Below are positions 38,436 through 51,290 of a DNA stretch of 64,000 nt, piece after piece (the first letter of the stretch is position 1; every line of letters starts with the position of its first letter). The position numbers and the translations under genes are program-made. This stretch comes from Aquilaria yunnanensis (lineage: Eukaryota; Streptophyta; Magnoliopsida; Malvales; Thymelaeaceae): assembly GCA_039654915.1 (NCBI GenBank), contig CM077594.1, positions 109,816,893 to 109,880,892 on the forward strand. Reading direction: 5' to 3'. The notes below the pieces were generated by a model that did not search any database, was not told the DNA's origin, and worked only from the letters and a program-made list of their open reading frames with translations.

Positions 38436-41400
38436 GGAGAGAGAAAGTTGGAGTGTGGGGGAGGAAGAGAGAGAGTGATGAAGTGATGTCATCAATAAAT
38501 GATCGCTTCGCAATTTGAGTGATTATATATGGGGAGATTCTACACCATCTTTCTTGACCTTTAAAAAGGATATACAACCTTCAAATTGATTAGCTATTGT
38601 TAAATTTCGAATGTGCTCGAGTAATTTATTTTGTTAACTTAAACTTTAGAGAATATTAATTTGGATGCTATGATCATACGTAACTTTTTGGCGGATGTCA
38701 CCAATTCGAAACTTTCTCTAGCAAGTAGTATCATAGCAACACAGGGTGGTAGATCATGTAACAAGTGCAAGAGTAAGATGACATGTATGTACCGGGTAAT
38801 AACATGAGGTTGCTAAGACAATTACCAAGTGCAAGAGTAGAGTGACTTTCACATGGGAACTGAAATGATGGCGTTGCTGGATAATTAGCAAGTGTAATAT
38901 ATAGCAGGGTGGCTCCCATCAGGGAGGAACTCATTTAATGGAATGTATGCTCTTAGTACATCATGTGTGCTCTTGGGTGTCCTCTTGGTACACGTCAAGA
39001 CTTCCGCTCTATGGAAAATGTTGTAACTTGTAATCATGTGTAGTGGAGTAGCTCATAATTAGGAGATTACTAAGGAGATGCACAAGTAATATATCCAACA
39101 TGGTTGATAATTGATAATGCTCCAAAATGAGACACATATCTATAATAGTTTTTTTTTTTTTAGCTCAATAGCTTAAGCTTTTAAGAATATGTGTAAATGA
39201 TTATTATATGTGATCCGGATAAATGCATTTTTCTTATGCATATTAAGATGACAAAGGTGAAGGGAGAAAAAAAAACTCAACCTTAAATTTGAGATAATAT
39301 TTTTAAGATTTAATCAACAGTTTAAAACTTGAGTATATGTTCTTATTTTGTTCTTATTTTTAAGCAAAAACTGAGTTGTTAGGGTTGGAAAAATTTTGTA
39401 AGGAATAAGTTGGGTTGGGTATGATAAAACGGTTATAGTTAAGTCACGAAATGTGATGAAAGCATTTGTATGGTCTGTCGTTACGGATTATACGTATATT
39501 TGTTGTCTGTCAGTCAATAATTTTCTATTAGAAAAAACGTCTATTCAATTTCGTAATTTTGTTATAGTATATTTTTTTCTATATGAGAAGAGAATATTAT
39601 TATATATACGTTTACGTACGTGTATGTGAAACTACAAAAATATTGAGATCTCTCATTTCATTAGAGAAGAGGTGCTCCTATCAGAGCCTTAGAAAGTGTC
39701 TTAAAGGGGTCACATGTTAATACTCCTTCATTCATTCCCCCCTTGTTTTCATGTGCAAGAACTTTGACTCCCTTAAATATAAATATCTTCCCCTAGTTGA
39801 CTTTGTCCACCAATACCTCTTTAAAAGGAAGTTTAGGAACAGACATTCATCCCATTAATTTTAATATATTTATAGACAGCCGACTTCTAAGTTCCAACTA
39901 TGAAAGCTTTGTTGATTGAGTAATTGAATTTGGGCACTTTAAAAGAATGCACCTAATCTTTATCTACCTGAGCTGTAACTCTTGCTGGCAATTTACTAAT
40001 ATTAATTATATTCATTCATTTTCCTGTTTTCCGAGTAGATATTAAAAATTTTATTATAAAATGTATTTATTCAGTTCTCATATTAAATAATTAAATCAAC
40101 GGAGAGATGGCCTTCAACTTAACCAAACAATTCATATATTGCTATCTATAGTTTTAATGTAATATTGAAACATATTAAACATTATTGCGTATTAAATAAT
40201 AGGATTAAGCAAGTGAAGTAATTCAATTGCTTTTGGTTTGGATAAGCCTGGTACATGATTGGTTGTCTGTAGCTACTTGGGATCATGCTGAAGGTTATTT
40301 TGTCATGTAGGGCAGTAGTTGTGAAACTTTTGTTGTCTAGCTAGCCATGATTTTGGTGCATGATTTCTCTGGTGCCCCTCTAATTAATTGATAACTTAAC
40401 AGAAAGCAAGCGTATAATTGAAAAGGACAAATTCATCTCATGCAATTGAAAAAAGTCGTATACATTTTTCGTCATTCTGAATTAGAAAAAAAAGAAAGAA
40501 AGAAATTAATGTAGGTAGAGGGTAGGGGTATTGTTGGTTGATCTTTTCTCTTGACGTGCACGCGAGGTGGGGCTTTAAGGCTCACTGAGTTCCATGAACG
40601 GACGGTGTGTGATGATGATGGCTCTTTTGGACTCCAATGCCTTGCAATTGCAATTGTTGCTTCTGCCACGGCCGACGGCAATTCTTGTCACTTTTTTAAT
40701 TCTTCCCCAAATTTAGCACTGCTCATTATAACTGTACTTCTGTCCAAGACTTTTAGTTTGTACTTACTTTTTAGTATATTTATATTTTGCAGACGTATAT
40801 ATCTTGCTAAACTCATGAGATTTTTTCCCCAACCCTTAAATTAAATTCCATCAGTCACCCCGTTTATCTAATGAACTCTACAGAAAAGATTCATTGGAAT
40901 CGTGCAAAAATTAAATCCTCATGAGTTTGTGCCACGCATTTCTTTTTTCATTTTTAACCTCGACATTTCGAAGTTTTCGTGTATATATAACAGGCACAGC
41001 CCAGCAGGACTCCTGCTGCAGGAGCTACCTTTTCTTCACCCTCTAATTTATTTCATCCGTCTCATAATAATGATTAAAGTGTATGTAATTTTTTTAATTT
41101 TACCCATAAAATTAAAATTAAAAAAAAAATAAATTTTGTATTGTGAGAGTTTAAATAATTATTAAAAAAAATTCTTTTTTTGAGTTTTGTGCAATAAGAG
41201 TTTAAATAAAAATTAAAAAAAAATTATTGGGTTTTATGTAATGATAATTTAAATAAATGTAGTAAAGTAAATCAGAAATTGAAAACTTTCTAAAAAAAAA
41301 AATGTTTCATTCTTTCTAGGACAGCCAAAATAGGAATATGTTTCATTTTTTTTAGGATAAAGAAAGTGTTTCATATGAACAAAACAATCACGCAACAGCC

Positions 41401-42780
41401 AGGTAGCAAGCTAGTATATGGGTGTTCTAATATTTGTCATTTTTCTTTAATTTTTCTATAAATGACAGATAATTATTTAAGTTTAAAAAAAATATAGAGA
41501 AATCTTTTAGTTTCTATTTAACATTTTAAAAAATTAACAACAAGTAGTACAACAAAAAATAGGTCCAACTTAATTTTATATATATATATAATAGGCAAAA
41601 TTGTTGGGGCGATGTGTTATTGCATCCGTTTTAATTTAGGTGATCTCTTTAACTTTCAATTGATCCGTTTTAGAAAAGTTTATTTTCCAGGGGTTTTATA
41701 TAAGATAAATGGTCAATAATCATTTTTTTTCCATCCATTTTTTTGGGGAGAGTGTCAAATTTTTGAAACTTTCCTTAAAAATATAAAGATGAAGCATTTA
41801 AAAACAGATGGAATATATGTCTTGCGTTAGCATTTTTCTGAAAAAGAAAACCTAACCACTACTCCGATGGAAAATTCTAAAGGGGAGTCTAAGTTATGCT
41901 ATGCTATGAGATGATCGTAGCTATAAATGTAATAACAGAGAAGCTGTCTCCTCTCCTATAGAAGAACAGTAGATACCAAATAGTGATATTTATGAGATAA
42001 GAGTACCTAGGGTTTAGCAGTTGGACGGCCAAGTAGTTGGAGTATTATAAATGCATTAGTGTAGAAAATGCTCTGTCTTCCATTCCATCCATTATTTTTT
42101 ATTACTCTTTTATTTTTTGTTTTTTTGAATTTCTGTTTGAGTTGGTGAACATTTTGTAAATAAAAAATTATATAATGCAAATATTCTATAACTTATTTTA
42201 ATTATGTACGGTAATTAATATAAGAAAATTCAGTCAACATCAATTTTCCTGTATTGTATTATACTGTGCCTGTAACAGACACCGAATTGCAAAAATTACA
42301 TATGGACGCTGCATTTTTTTTTTCTTTTATACTCAAAATAAATGGAAAATCAGATACATCATAGTAATAGATGAGTCTTTTTACCTCCGGATAAATTTAA
42401 ATCCTGGTTTACTTTAAAATGATAATTTCAACGAAATGTGTATATAATAAGAGTGACTTTAAGTGAATTTTTCGCTTAGATTTACATTATTTACCACGCC
42501 ACTTCGTATTTTGTTTTTAAGTACGGGTTCCCTTGCATATGCATCAGAATTATTACTCTTACATACTCATAATATTATAGAAAATAAATGTTAAATTAAA
42601 TAATTGTCAGGATTTAGAAAAAAGGGATTACACGTAAACTTATCAAGAATGGTTTTTTGAGAGACGGAATACTTCAGTGTAAAGTTGGTCTTTTCCTTTT
42701 CCCTGGAAGACAGCGCAGTACACTTGTTACGTAGTCAACGCTTCTCATCTATCTAGATTCAGAAATTTGTACAATAATAA
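38436..42780. other. Intergenic DNA with eroded repeats, no gene
   Basis: No protein family recognised. Likely MITE remnants: about 41055-41345 (starts TTCATCCGTCTCATAATAAT, ends with CTAGGACAGCC-type sequence) and about 41625-41815 (ATCCGTTTTAATTTAGG at one end, AAACAGATGGAAT at the other). A (TA)n tract lies at about 41578-41590. Confidence 0.4.
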
Positions 42781-43124
42781 TCGATTCGTTTTAATTTAAG
42801 TTAATTTTATTTAAAATAATTTATTTTTATTTTTATATTTCTTTATTTAAAATTAATTTTATTTAAAATTTAATATTATGTAGGTGTAATAATCTATTAA
42901 AAATATAATTTTTATATCCTTACTAAATTTTTAAGATTTTTTCTAGTTTTAGGTATTAAATAAAAATTTACAAAAATTTATTAACAATATAAAAATTTAT
43001 TTTTAAATTGATTATTACATTTTCGTCATATTATCTTTCAAATAAAATTGGTTTCAAGTAAAAAAGATGTAAAAATAAAAAAAAAATTATTTTGAATGAA
43101 ATTTACTTAACCTAAAACAGATTG
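42781..43124. mobile_element. MITE with 40-60 base imperfect terminal inverted repeats
   Basis: The left end TCGATTCGTTTTAATTTAAG pairs with the right end, whose reverse complement is TCAATCTGTTTTAGGTTAAG. Similarity continues inward over AAATTT..ATT.AAAATAATTT. Length is about 344 bases, with an AT-rich core and no coding. The whole element could fold as a hairpin. Superfamily uncertain. Confidence 0.6.
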
Positions 43125-43735
43125 ACTTTAAGTCTATAAACTGATAAAATTATATGTAATGTAATTTGTTACAGCTAAAAAATAATAACAGTAGTATTTA
43201 CGGGACAGTTAAAATTGTATACATATTTTTATGTGTACAAACTTTTATTACATTTAAGCAAATTTTGTTTTTAAAAAGCATCCTTGCATTGTCCTTCGCT
43301 TGGGGTGCTCATATATATCCTTATGGATGAATAACTATTCAGTTATAACTGAAAAATTAAATATTCATTTTTTATTGTTTTGATAATCAAAATCGTATAT
43401 GATTTATTGAGATATTTTATGTAATGGACTTTGAATGAAAAGAGAGAAATGGAAATAATAGAAATTCAAAATTATTTATGCATGGATTTGACAGAAAACC
43501 TAAATTTATTTCTGTATGAATTAGGGTCATTAAGCTTGTAATTGAAAAAATAAAAAAAGATAATAATTTTTGGATACAAATACGTAAAATTCGGTTCACT
43601 AAAATTACAAACCAAAAATTAAATATTTTTTCAGTTCTCACTCATTCAGTTTCCATCGTTATTTGGTCTATTGGGTTCTTAACGTTCATCATCGAAACCC
43701 AACTTTTTGGACATCAATTCCGGTTAAAATTGAAA

Positions 43736-44184
43736 GGGAAAATTACAAAAATCTCTCTATGGTTTGGTCTAATCTACATTTTATCCCCTCTATTTTCAAA
43801 ACCTATATTTTACCCCTATTTCTTTTACAGCATCCGACAGTAACTTTTGAAACTTTAATTTAAACTATCTAATAATCATGTTTTAGTAATTTTAAGATTT
43901 TTAATATTTTTTTACAGCTAACTGACATTTAAAAAATACTGATATGCATTTACAAGAAAAAAAATGTACTTATAGAAAGAAGAAATTGATAATTTAAAAT
44001 ATCTATTAATTATAAAAAAATATTAGAGAGATTGAAATTTGAAAAATTACTATCATATAGTTTAAATATAGTTTTAAAAATTGTTATTGGATAATGTAAA
44101 AAAATAAGAGGTAAAATATCGGTTTTAAAAAATAGATAATGCAGATTATAGGTTAGGACATATTAAGGTAATTGTAAATTTTTC
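43736..44184. mobile_element. Non-autonomous inverted-repeat element, about 450 bases
   Basis: The left arm contains AAAATTACAAAAATCTCTCT, TCTAATCTACATTTTATCCC and ACCTATATTTTACCCCTATT. The right arm, reversed, shows AATTTACAATTACCTTAATA, TATAATCTGCATTATCTATT and ACCGATATTTTACCTCTTAT. The arms are about 100 bases long and imperfect. Boundaries are approximate and no duplication was identified. Confidence 0.55.
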
Positions 44185-45164
44185 AAATTGAAAAAACGAA
44201 TGATTCCCCTCATTACTAGATAGAAACTCAACTTTAATAATCTTGGTTTATACCTATCCACGGCATTCAGCCTTGCTGCTGAAATTTTGGACACTTTTAG
44301 GTCCTAAATGGGATTGAATCACACTAGGTGCATTATGTGTCCAAGACTACTAATTTTTGCTTGACATCCTCCAAAACAAGGTAGATTCCACCTAATTTTC
44401 ATAGATAGTCTCTTGAATCTAAAATATATATATGCGTGTGCAAAAACGTTTGAGTATAAAAAAAAATGAAAAAGAAGGAAGGCTTAAATTTGTTTACAAT
44501 TTACAAATGCATGTGATAGATAATAATGGATAACTTTAATGAAGCGTGCAAATAAAACTACTTCCACTAACTCATTCCTGTGTATAGATTTGTAAATTTA
44601 GTAGGCTACCAGAATTATATTTTCTTGCAGTTTCCTGAACTCATCGACAAACCTGGAGAAAATCTTCTAGCCTATCTAGAATTAGGGCGAAGAATCCATC
44701 CAGTGACCTAAGCAATTTGTCATTTACATCTACATGTAGTGTAAGCCGTAAGGTGGTCAAAGAGTCCGAATGTAAACAGTAGATCACACCAAACACGACA
44801 AAAGGATTGAAATGACAACAAAATAGAAACCATCATGCACGTGGTGTGGGGCTCAATGCAACTGGAGAAAAGTGCTGGGCAATTATTGTTTTGATCCGGA
44901 CAGTTTTGGACCTGTACAGCAACTTTTTAAAATTTTATCCTAATTTTCTTTATAATAAATATTTCATTCACCAAATCAACGGGCCTATAATTCAGCGTAG
45001 CTGCAGCATTACTGTTCATTAATGTTTGATTTTAAATAGTTAGTAAAATTTGGTGAAGTCTCTTGTAGCTGTATACTCGTTTCTTTGGGATGCCGATTTC
45101 GACATCAAAATGGTAAAGCAACAAATATTTACCTTAGGTCAAAGGACACTTGTGTACTATTGTA

Positions 45165-45668
45165 CTCCCTCCGTGTCATATTTTTTTATTTTTAATATTT
45201 TAGTACTCCGTCCGTTTTATAATATTTTACCTCTATTTTTTTTTTACAGTTTTAAAATAGTTATCCCATTTTTTATCTTTTCAAATAAGGTAGTTTTTTT
45301 ATTATATATATATTATTTATTGAAATGAAAGAAAGTTAAGAAAATTAAAGAGTGAAAGTATGTAGGGCTATTAAAAAGTGGATGAGTACATATACTTTAT
45401 ATAAAAATAAGTAAACTAACAGTTTTATATTAAAAGAAAAAAGTAAAAAGTAGACAAATCTTAATTTACGTGCATTATTAAAGAAGACAGATTTTATGAG
45501 ATAGAAGGAGTATATAAATGAAGAATTTTTATATAAAAATGATAAATCAAGACATATAGTTTCTAAATGTATTTTTTTTAATTTTTTCTAACAAATACTA
45601 ATATGAATAAATTCAAGTCAAACTATTTGAAAAAGTCAAATGATATAAAGAATATGAGACGGATGGAA
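45165..45668. mobile_element. Stowaway-like MITE (copy 3), interrupted by another MITE
   Basis: Outer ends CTCCCTCCGTGTCATA (45165) and TATGAGACGGATGGAA (to 45668) are bounded by TA at 45163-45164 and 45669-45670. The right half contains the family core, in the opposite orientation to copies 1 and 2 (GACATATAGTTTCTAAATGT). The left arm is interrupted at 45206-45510. Confidence 0.75.
45206..45510. mobile_element. Second MITE nested in copy 3
   Basis: Ends CTCCGTCCGTTTTATAATAT (45206) and TTTTATGAGATAGAAGGAG (to 45510) lie between TA dinucleotides (45204-45205 and 45511-45512). Its interior differs from the outer MITE. Removing it would bring the two halves of the outer element together, so it inserted later. 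Confidence 0.7.
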
Positions 45669-45822
45669 TAATATTTTAGGCAAACATCTCATCAATGTTT
45701 TATGGCTAAAATCACTTTTACTCATTCGGACTATATCAACTCACTCAAAAAAGTCTCTAAATTTTGGTGTAGTACATTTCAGCTCTTCAACTATTAACTA
45801 TTAGTGTAATAAATTTTGCTGA

Positions 45823-46741
45823 GCATGGGCTGGGTAAACATGAAACCCAACCTGAATCACCCACATTGGGTTGAGTTGGGTTAGGTAAAAATTGATCATG
45901 TTTCATGGGTTGGTTCTACATATAGGAGAACCAACGGTGGTTTTTTAGTTGATTCTGGTTCCATATGAAATCAACTCAAGGTGGAACCGAACCATATATA
46001 TATATATAATTATGTAATAAAAATTATAGTATTACTTATATATATATATATATATCTCTTTGAAGAATTATAATTGTCATTTTGTGTTTTTATATTAAAG
46101 TCTTAAACTGATGTCGCAAATTGAAACAATATAGAAGCTATGAGATCATTTATGAAATTTTTTTCATATTTATTTAAATCATTTCACTTTCTAAACCGAT
46201 TACTTCTAGGTCATTTTGCTTTTGATCTTCCATTTTATGCTACTCTCTACGATACAATTATCATTTTTTTTTTCATTTATGAGCCATGTGAAACTAAAAC
46301 TTCATGACATTTATATATTTTAGGTTTTGATATCGAAAAAAATAGTCTTAAAGACTCAGCTTTTTATAGTGAATGTCATACTAATGTTAGAATTATAGGA
46401 AGGAAGTACAGTAAGCTGTTGAGATGAAAGATACTCCACAAGTAACTTTTTTGAATCATTTTGGTAAAAACAACATTTTAAACTCTCTTGAATGTGTCTA
46501 AGTACATATATTTAAATATTAATTTAATTATATATTATATTGAATATTTCATAAAAGTGGTTATGGATGCAGTTTTATTTAATTTTTTTGTTGTCATAGG
46601 TATATTGTATAAACAAAAAAATCCGAGATCTATTCAGTTCTTGGTTCTCGAGTTGGGTAGAAAATTTTTGGAATCGAAACTATTTCAGGTTAGTTCAGTT
46701 CTACCATAAAACCGAACAAACCCGACCCATACTCATCCCTA
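45823..46741. mobile_element. Possible 0.9-kb inverted-repeat element
   Basis: The left end GAGCATGGGCTGGGTAAAC resembles the reverse complement of the right end, GAGTATGGGTCGGGTTTG. Both arms carry further AACC/GGTT-rich motifs (AACCCAACCTGAA; AACCGAACAAACCCGACC). The interior is AT-rich without coding. Boundaries and class are uncertain. Confidence 0.4.
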
Positions 46742-46849
46742 GTATTGAGCACTTTGTTCATTTAACCATTCAATCAGTTAATTGACTAAATTATAGAAAA
46801 AGAAAAAACTATGTGTCCAATCAATCAGCTTTTTAGTTTCTTTCTTTTA

Positions 46850-47270
46850 TACCCTATATTTTTGCATCCAGCAATTTAAGCCTTTTTCCCAATTCCTTCT
46901 TGCCGCTGCAACCTCACCGTCGCCGACGCTCATCTTGAGGTCTGTAGCCCCCCTCCACGCCGCCAATACTCCCTCCCCGCACCACCGCTTCGAACCCCAA
47001 AACCACTTCCACTTTGCCGTCGCCTTCTGCAAGCTCCGCACTTCAACCTCCTAATTCTCCTCCGCCGCTGCAACTCATCCTCCGAACATCTTGCCTTCAC
47101 CGTCTTCGTGCCCACAAAATCTGCCTTCAAGCGTGATTTGAGGCTAGTTCTGAGCCTTCAAGGTGTTTTACTCTGTTCCTGCCGCGAATTCGATCATCGC
47201 GGTCAGAAACACTTCTGCTTCCTCATCTGCCGACAGTAGCGTTGACTTGCAAGGTGAACAAATCCAAATT
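46850..47270. other. GC-rich island, possible decayed gene or captured fragment
   Basis: Composition jumps to CCGCC/CCTCC-rich sequence between AT-rich neighbours. Open frames on the minus strand (46847-47130) are Arg/Gly-rich and resemble no family. It could be a former promoter or first exon, or DNA carried by a transposon. Confidence 0.3.
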
Positions 47271-48361
47271 TTATAGAACCAGGGCTTCCTGTAATCTGAT
47301 CAACACAGCTCTCTGCATCCAACGATAAAAAATGGATGAGAGTTTCACTGGAAGACTCCATAGATCTCAGAACGTTTATATATGAAACATAATTTTTTGG
47401 CCAAACTAACATTTGACCCCTGAACTTTTATAACTCGAGTGAATTAGTCCATAACTCACTACTCACTAAATACTAGCCCCTGAACTTTGTAAAAATTTAC
47501 AAGTTAATCCACAATGCACTGTACATGACTGACAGCTTCAACCCAAAATACTACTACAGCCCCTTCACTTTTTTTTAAACCAAAACAACTATAACTTTTA
47601 AATCTACCAAAAGCACTACCATCCTCAATTCACCAATTGTCCTAAAAATGACAAGCTCCGATGTTGCCTCGGCGAATGAAAAGGGCCAATTACATCCTCC
47701 AATCCCTCTATCAATACCCTTGACTCATCAAGTTTCAAATTCCTGTTGTATTTGTCGCCAAATTTGTCCCAATTGTTGCAAGTAACAGTGAGGACACTGT
47801 AGCCATCTCCGATTCGTAGTCGTCATCGCCATTGGGTTCTCTCCAATTTGCCTCCTCCAATCACTATCATCGTCTCTGATTCGCCGTTCTCTAATCGCTG
47901 ATTTGTCGTCCTCCAATCTTTGATTTCACCTCTAATTTCGTCGTCATTGCCGCCTTCTATCTAATTCGTCATCCTCCAATCGATGTCACCATTGTCGCCT
48001 CGGATTCGCCATTCTCCAATCGCCGATTCGTAATCGAAGAAGAATATACGTAACCGGAGAAGACGAGGGAAGAGATGAAATAGGCGCTTGTGGTAACGTC
48101 GGGTTTTCGGGAGTCGCCACCAATCTGTTTCACCTAGGTCGATTGGACACCTTAAAATTGGTCTGCGAGAGTTCGGGGATCGGGAGTACGGTTACGCTAA
48201 AACAACTTTGTTATAGCGCCCAAAATTGGCACCTTAGTTGATTTTAATTTTGTTTTGCTTTGCTTTTAGAAAATATTCAGTTAATTTTCAAACTAGAAAT
48301 TTTAACTGAATTAATCGGATGCGGATTTTTAAATTAATTTATATAAAATTTGATACTTCCG

Positions 48362-49834
48362 AACCATGGACTCTGCCGAGTCATTTGGACACGGAAGATT
48401 TTGATTCCGAACCATGGACTCTGCCGAGTCATTTGGACACAGAATTTGGTGAAATTTTAAACAATTTTATCCATATTGTAAAAAAATATGGATTTTTATC
48501 TTTTTATTTAATTTATTTATTTTAAAAAGTTTGATATTTTCCAAACCGTAGATCCTGCCGGATCATCCGGATATGGAAATTGATTTATCGTAATTATTTA
48601 ATTCTTATTATTATGAAATTAATTTTTAAATGGTAATTCTTTTTGTTTATGAATAATTTTTAATACTAACTAAAAAATTTATCTTTATATTTTTACTTCT
48701 TTTTTTACTTTCTTTCTTTTTCTTCATTTTTTACTTATTTTTACTTTTTTTTTTTTAATTTTTTTTTAATTTCTTTTCTTTTCTTTCTTTTTTATTCTTT
48801 TCTTTCTTTCTTTTCTTTTTCTTTTTCTTTCTTTTATCTTTCTTTTCTTTTTCTTATCTTTCTTTTATTTTTCTTTCTTATCTTTCTTTTATTTTTCTTG
48901 TCTTTTCTTTCTTTCTTTTCTTTTTCTTATCTTTTCTTTTATTTTTTTCTATCTTTCTTTTCTTTCTTATCTTTCTTTTATTTTTCTTTCTTATCTTTCT
49001 TTTTTTTCTTTCTTATCTTTCTTTGTTTTCTCGTTTAATGAAAGATATTTATTATTTTAAAGGATTACTCAATTTATAAAAGAATTAAAAAAAATAATTA
49101 ATTTTTATTTAATAAGAAGTTAATTTAAAAGAATTAAAGAGTTTAAAAATAAAAATTTTGATCATGGTACGGGGCGTTGTTACTCAGCCAGACCCTCTTC
49201 ACCAGGTGAAGCAGCTCAAAAGCGGGCACGAGACAGTTTCCAGCCAATATACCATGAACTAATTTTTTTTTTTATAAAAGATTAACCAAAAGTAATTGTT
49301 TAATTAAGAAAATTAAAAATTTATATGTATATTTTAAACAAAAAAAGAAAAGTTTTGATATTTATTTAATTTGTTTTGGAATAAAAGATTATTTAACCAA
49401 AAATTTATATGTATTTTAAAACAAAAGTTTTGATATTTATATTTTTTTTGTTTTCTTTTTGTTTAATGAAAGATTTTTTTTTTAATTTATATCTCTGAAA
49501 ATATCTAATTAATAAGTCTAAAATATTTAAGAGAAAATTCAATTTTTTTTTATTTATTTTTTTATTTTTTTTGAAATTATTTGACTAAAATTTTTATAAA
49601 GGAAACAAAAAGTTATATTTTTTAAAAGGAATAAATAAAATATTAACCCAAAATTTTTATTCTTTTTATTCTTTTTATTAATAAAGAAAACTAAAATAAA
49701 ATTATTTTATTATTTTAATAAATAATTAATATATTAGTCCCAAAATTTTATTTTTAATAAAGAAAAGTTTATTTATATACTTTATTTAAAAATATTTCCA
49801 AGCCATGGATCCTGGCGGATCATTTGGTCATGGA
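48362..49834. repeat. Dispersed hairpin-like motif, four copies, in the solo LTR
   Basis: Copies near 48362, 48411, 48541 and 49798 share a plan CCATGGA.TCTGCCG.(G)TCATTTGGACATGG. The last reads CCATGGATCCTGGCGGATCA followed by TTTGGTCATGG. CCATG..CATGG and GATCC..GGATC can pair within a copy. The first two copies are 48 bases apart and nearly identical. Confidence 0.6.
48696..49040. repeat. Long polypyrimidine (TTTCT)n-type tract
   Basis: Almost pure T/C over about 340 bases with TTTCTTTC, TTATCTTTC and TTTTCTTT variants. It lies within the solo LTR and gives no coding. Confidence 0.9.
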
Positions 49835-50214
49835 TTTTTTAATTTTTGTTAAATTTTAATTATTTAATTAGTTATTAATTTTAATTGGATTTTTCTTGAA
49901 TTTTTATTTTAAGTATCATTATTAAAAAAATATTTAAAAAGAATTGATTTAATCATGTTTGTTTATTAATTTTAACAAAAAGTTCACTTTGTTATCTTTA
50001 AAGAAATAATAAAAAATGTATTCCAAAAAAAAATAAAAATAATTGGCTTTTAAATTTTTATTAGCCTTAATAATTAATTACAAAAGAATCTTCTTTTAGT
50101 TTTTTTATTTATGGGTAAAAGGTGAATTAAATAAATTAAATTATATAAAGAAAAATTAATAAAGTGGGGCTTTTTGGCCATCCACTTGAAAAAAAAATAA
50201 TAAATGTTATCAAA

Positions 50215-50722
50215 ATTTAATTAAATTAATTATTAACAATAATAATGAAAGTTAATTAAGTCAAAAATAATAAAAGTTAGCCAAATTAATTAAGTTAATT
50301 AATTAACAACAATAAATAAAAGTTAGCCAAGTTTAATTAAGTTAATTAATTAACAACAATAATAAAAGTTAGCCAAGTTTAATTAAGTTAATTAATTAAC
50401 AACAATAAATAAAAGTTAGCCAAGTTTAATTAAGTTAATTAATTAACAACAATAATAAAAGTTAGCCAAGTTTAATTAAGTTAATTAATTAACAACAATA
50501 AATAAAAGTTAGCCAAGTTTAATTAAGTTAATTAATTAACAACAATAATAAAAGTTAGCCAAGTTTAATTAAGTTAATTAATTAACAACAATAATAAAAG
50601 TTAGCCAAGTTTAATTAAGTTAATTAATTAACAACAATAAATAAAAGTTAGCCAAGTTTAATTAAGTTAATTAATTAACAACAATAATAAAAGTTAGCCA
50701 AGTTTAATTAATTATTAACAAC
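50215..50722. repeat. 45-47 base tandem array in the solo LTR, about 10 copies
   Basis: Units contain AAAAGTTAGCCAAGTTTAAT, TAAGTTAATTAATT and AACAACAAT. Two unit variants (AACAACAATAAATAAAAG and AACAACAATAATAAAAG) alternate through much of the array. The copies are almost identical in the middle and more diverged at both edges. Confidence 0.9.
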
Positions 50723-50984
50723 AATAATAATAAAGGTTAGTAAAAATTAGCAAGTTAGTTGTTAGTTGCTAATAACAAAAAAAAAAAAGGTTAGTAATAA
50801 TAACAATAATAAACAAATAAATAAACAAGTAAAAAAATAAATGAGTTAGTTAATTAATTTTCTGCAAAGACAAAATAAAAAGGTTAGTGACCTAATAGAA
50901 AGAAATTGAAAAGATGAAGGACTGAAAGGAGGTTTTACCCTTAAAAATTAAAATTGAATCTGGAGAAAGAATCAGAGACGACGC

Positions 50985-51290
50985 GAGGGAGGAGGGGGGT
51001 GACGAGGCTGGGCAGGCGGAGGCGGCGGGGCGCAGGGCGGCCGGCGACGGCGACAAGAGCGCGGGGCGACGGCGGCGAGGGCAACGGCGGCCGGGACGAC
51101 GGCGGCGAGGGAGCGGAGCGACGGCGGCAGGACGGCTGGGTGCGGCGGCGCGAGACGGCAGGACTGCTGGGAGCGGCGGCGGAACGGCAACGACGGCGGC
51201 GACAGCGACGGCGACGGCGTAAGAGCGATGGCGACGGCTAGACGGCGGCGGCAGGGCGACGGCAGCGGGATAGGACGGCGACAGAAAAAG
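50985..51290. repeat. GC-rich GGCGGCGAC-type low-complexity block in the solo LTR
   Basis: A block rich in GGC, GAC and GCGGCG trinucleotides within otherwise AT-rich LTR. It keeps frames open on both strands (Arg/Gly-rich plus, Pro/Arg-rich minus). No domain is recognisable, and the open frames are explained by composition. Confidence 0.6.

Noticed and set aside
50954..51241. 95-codon Arg/Gly-rich open frame as an RNA-binding RGG protein
   Set aside because: It lies in a GGCGGCGAC low-complexity block of the solo LTR, and both strands are open because of composition.
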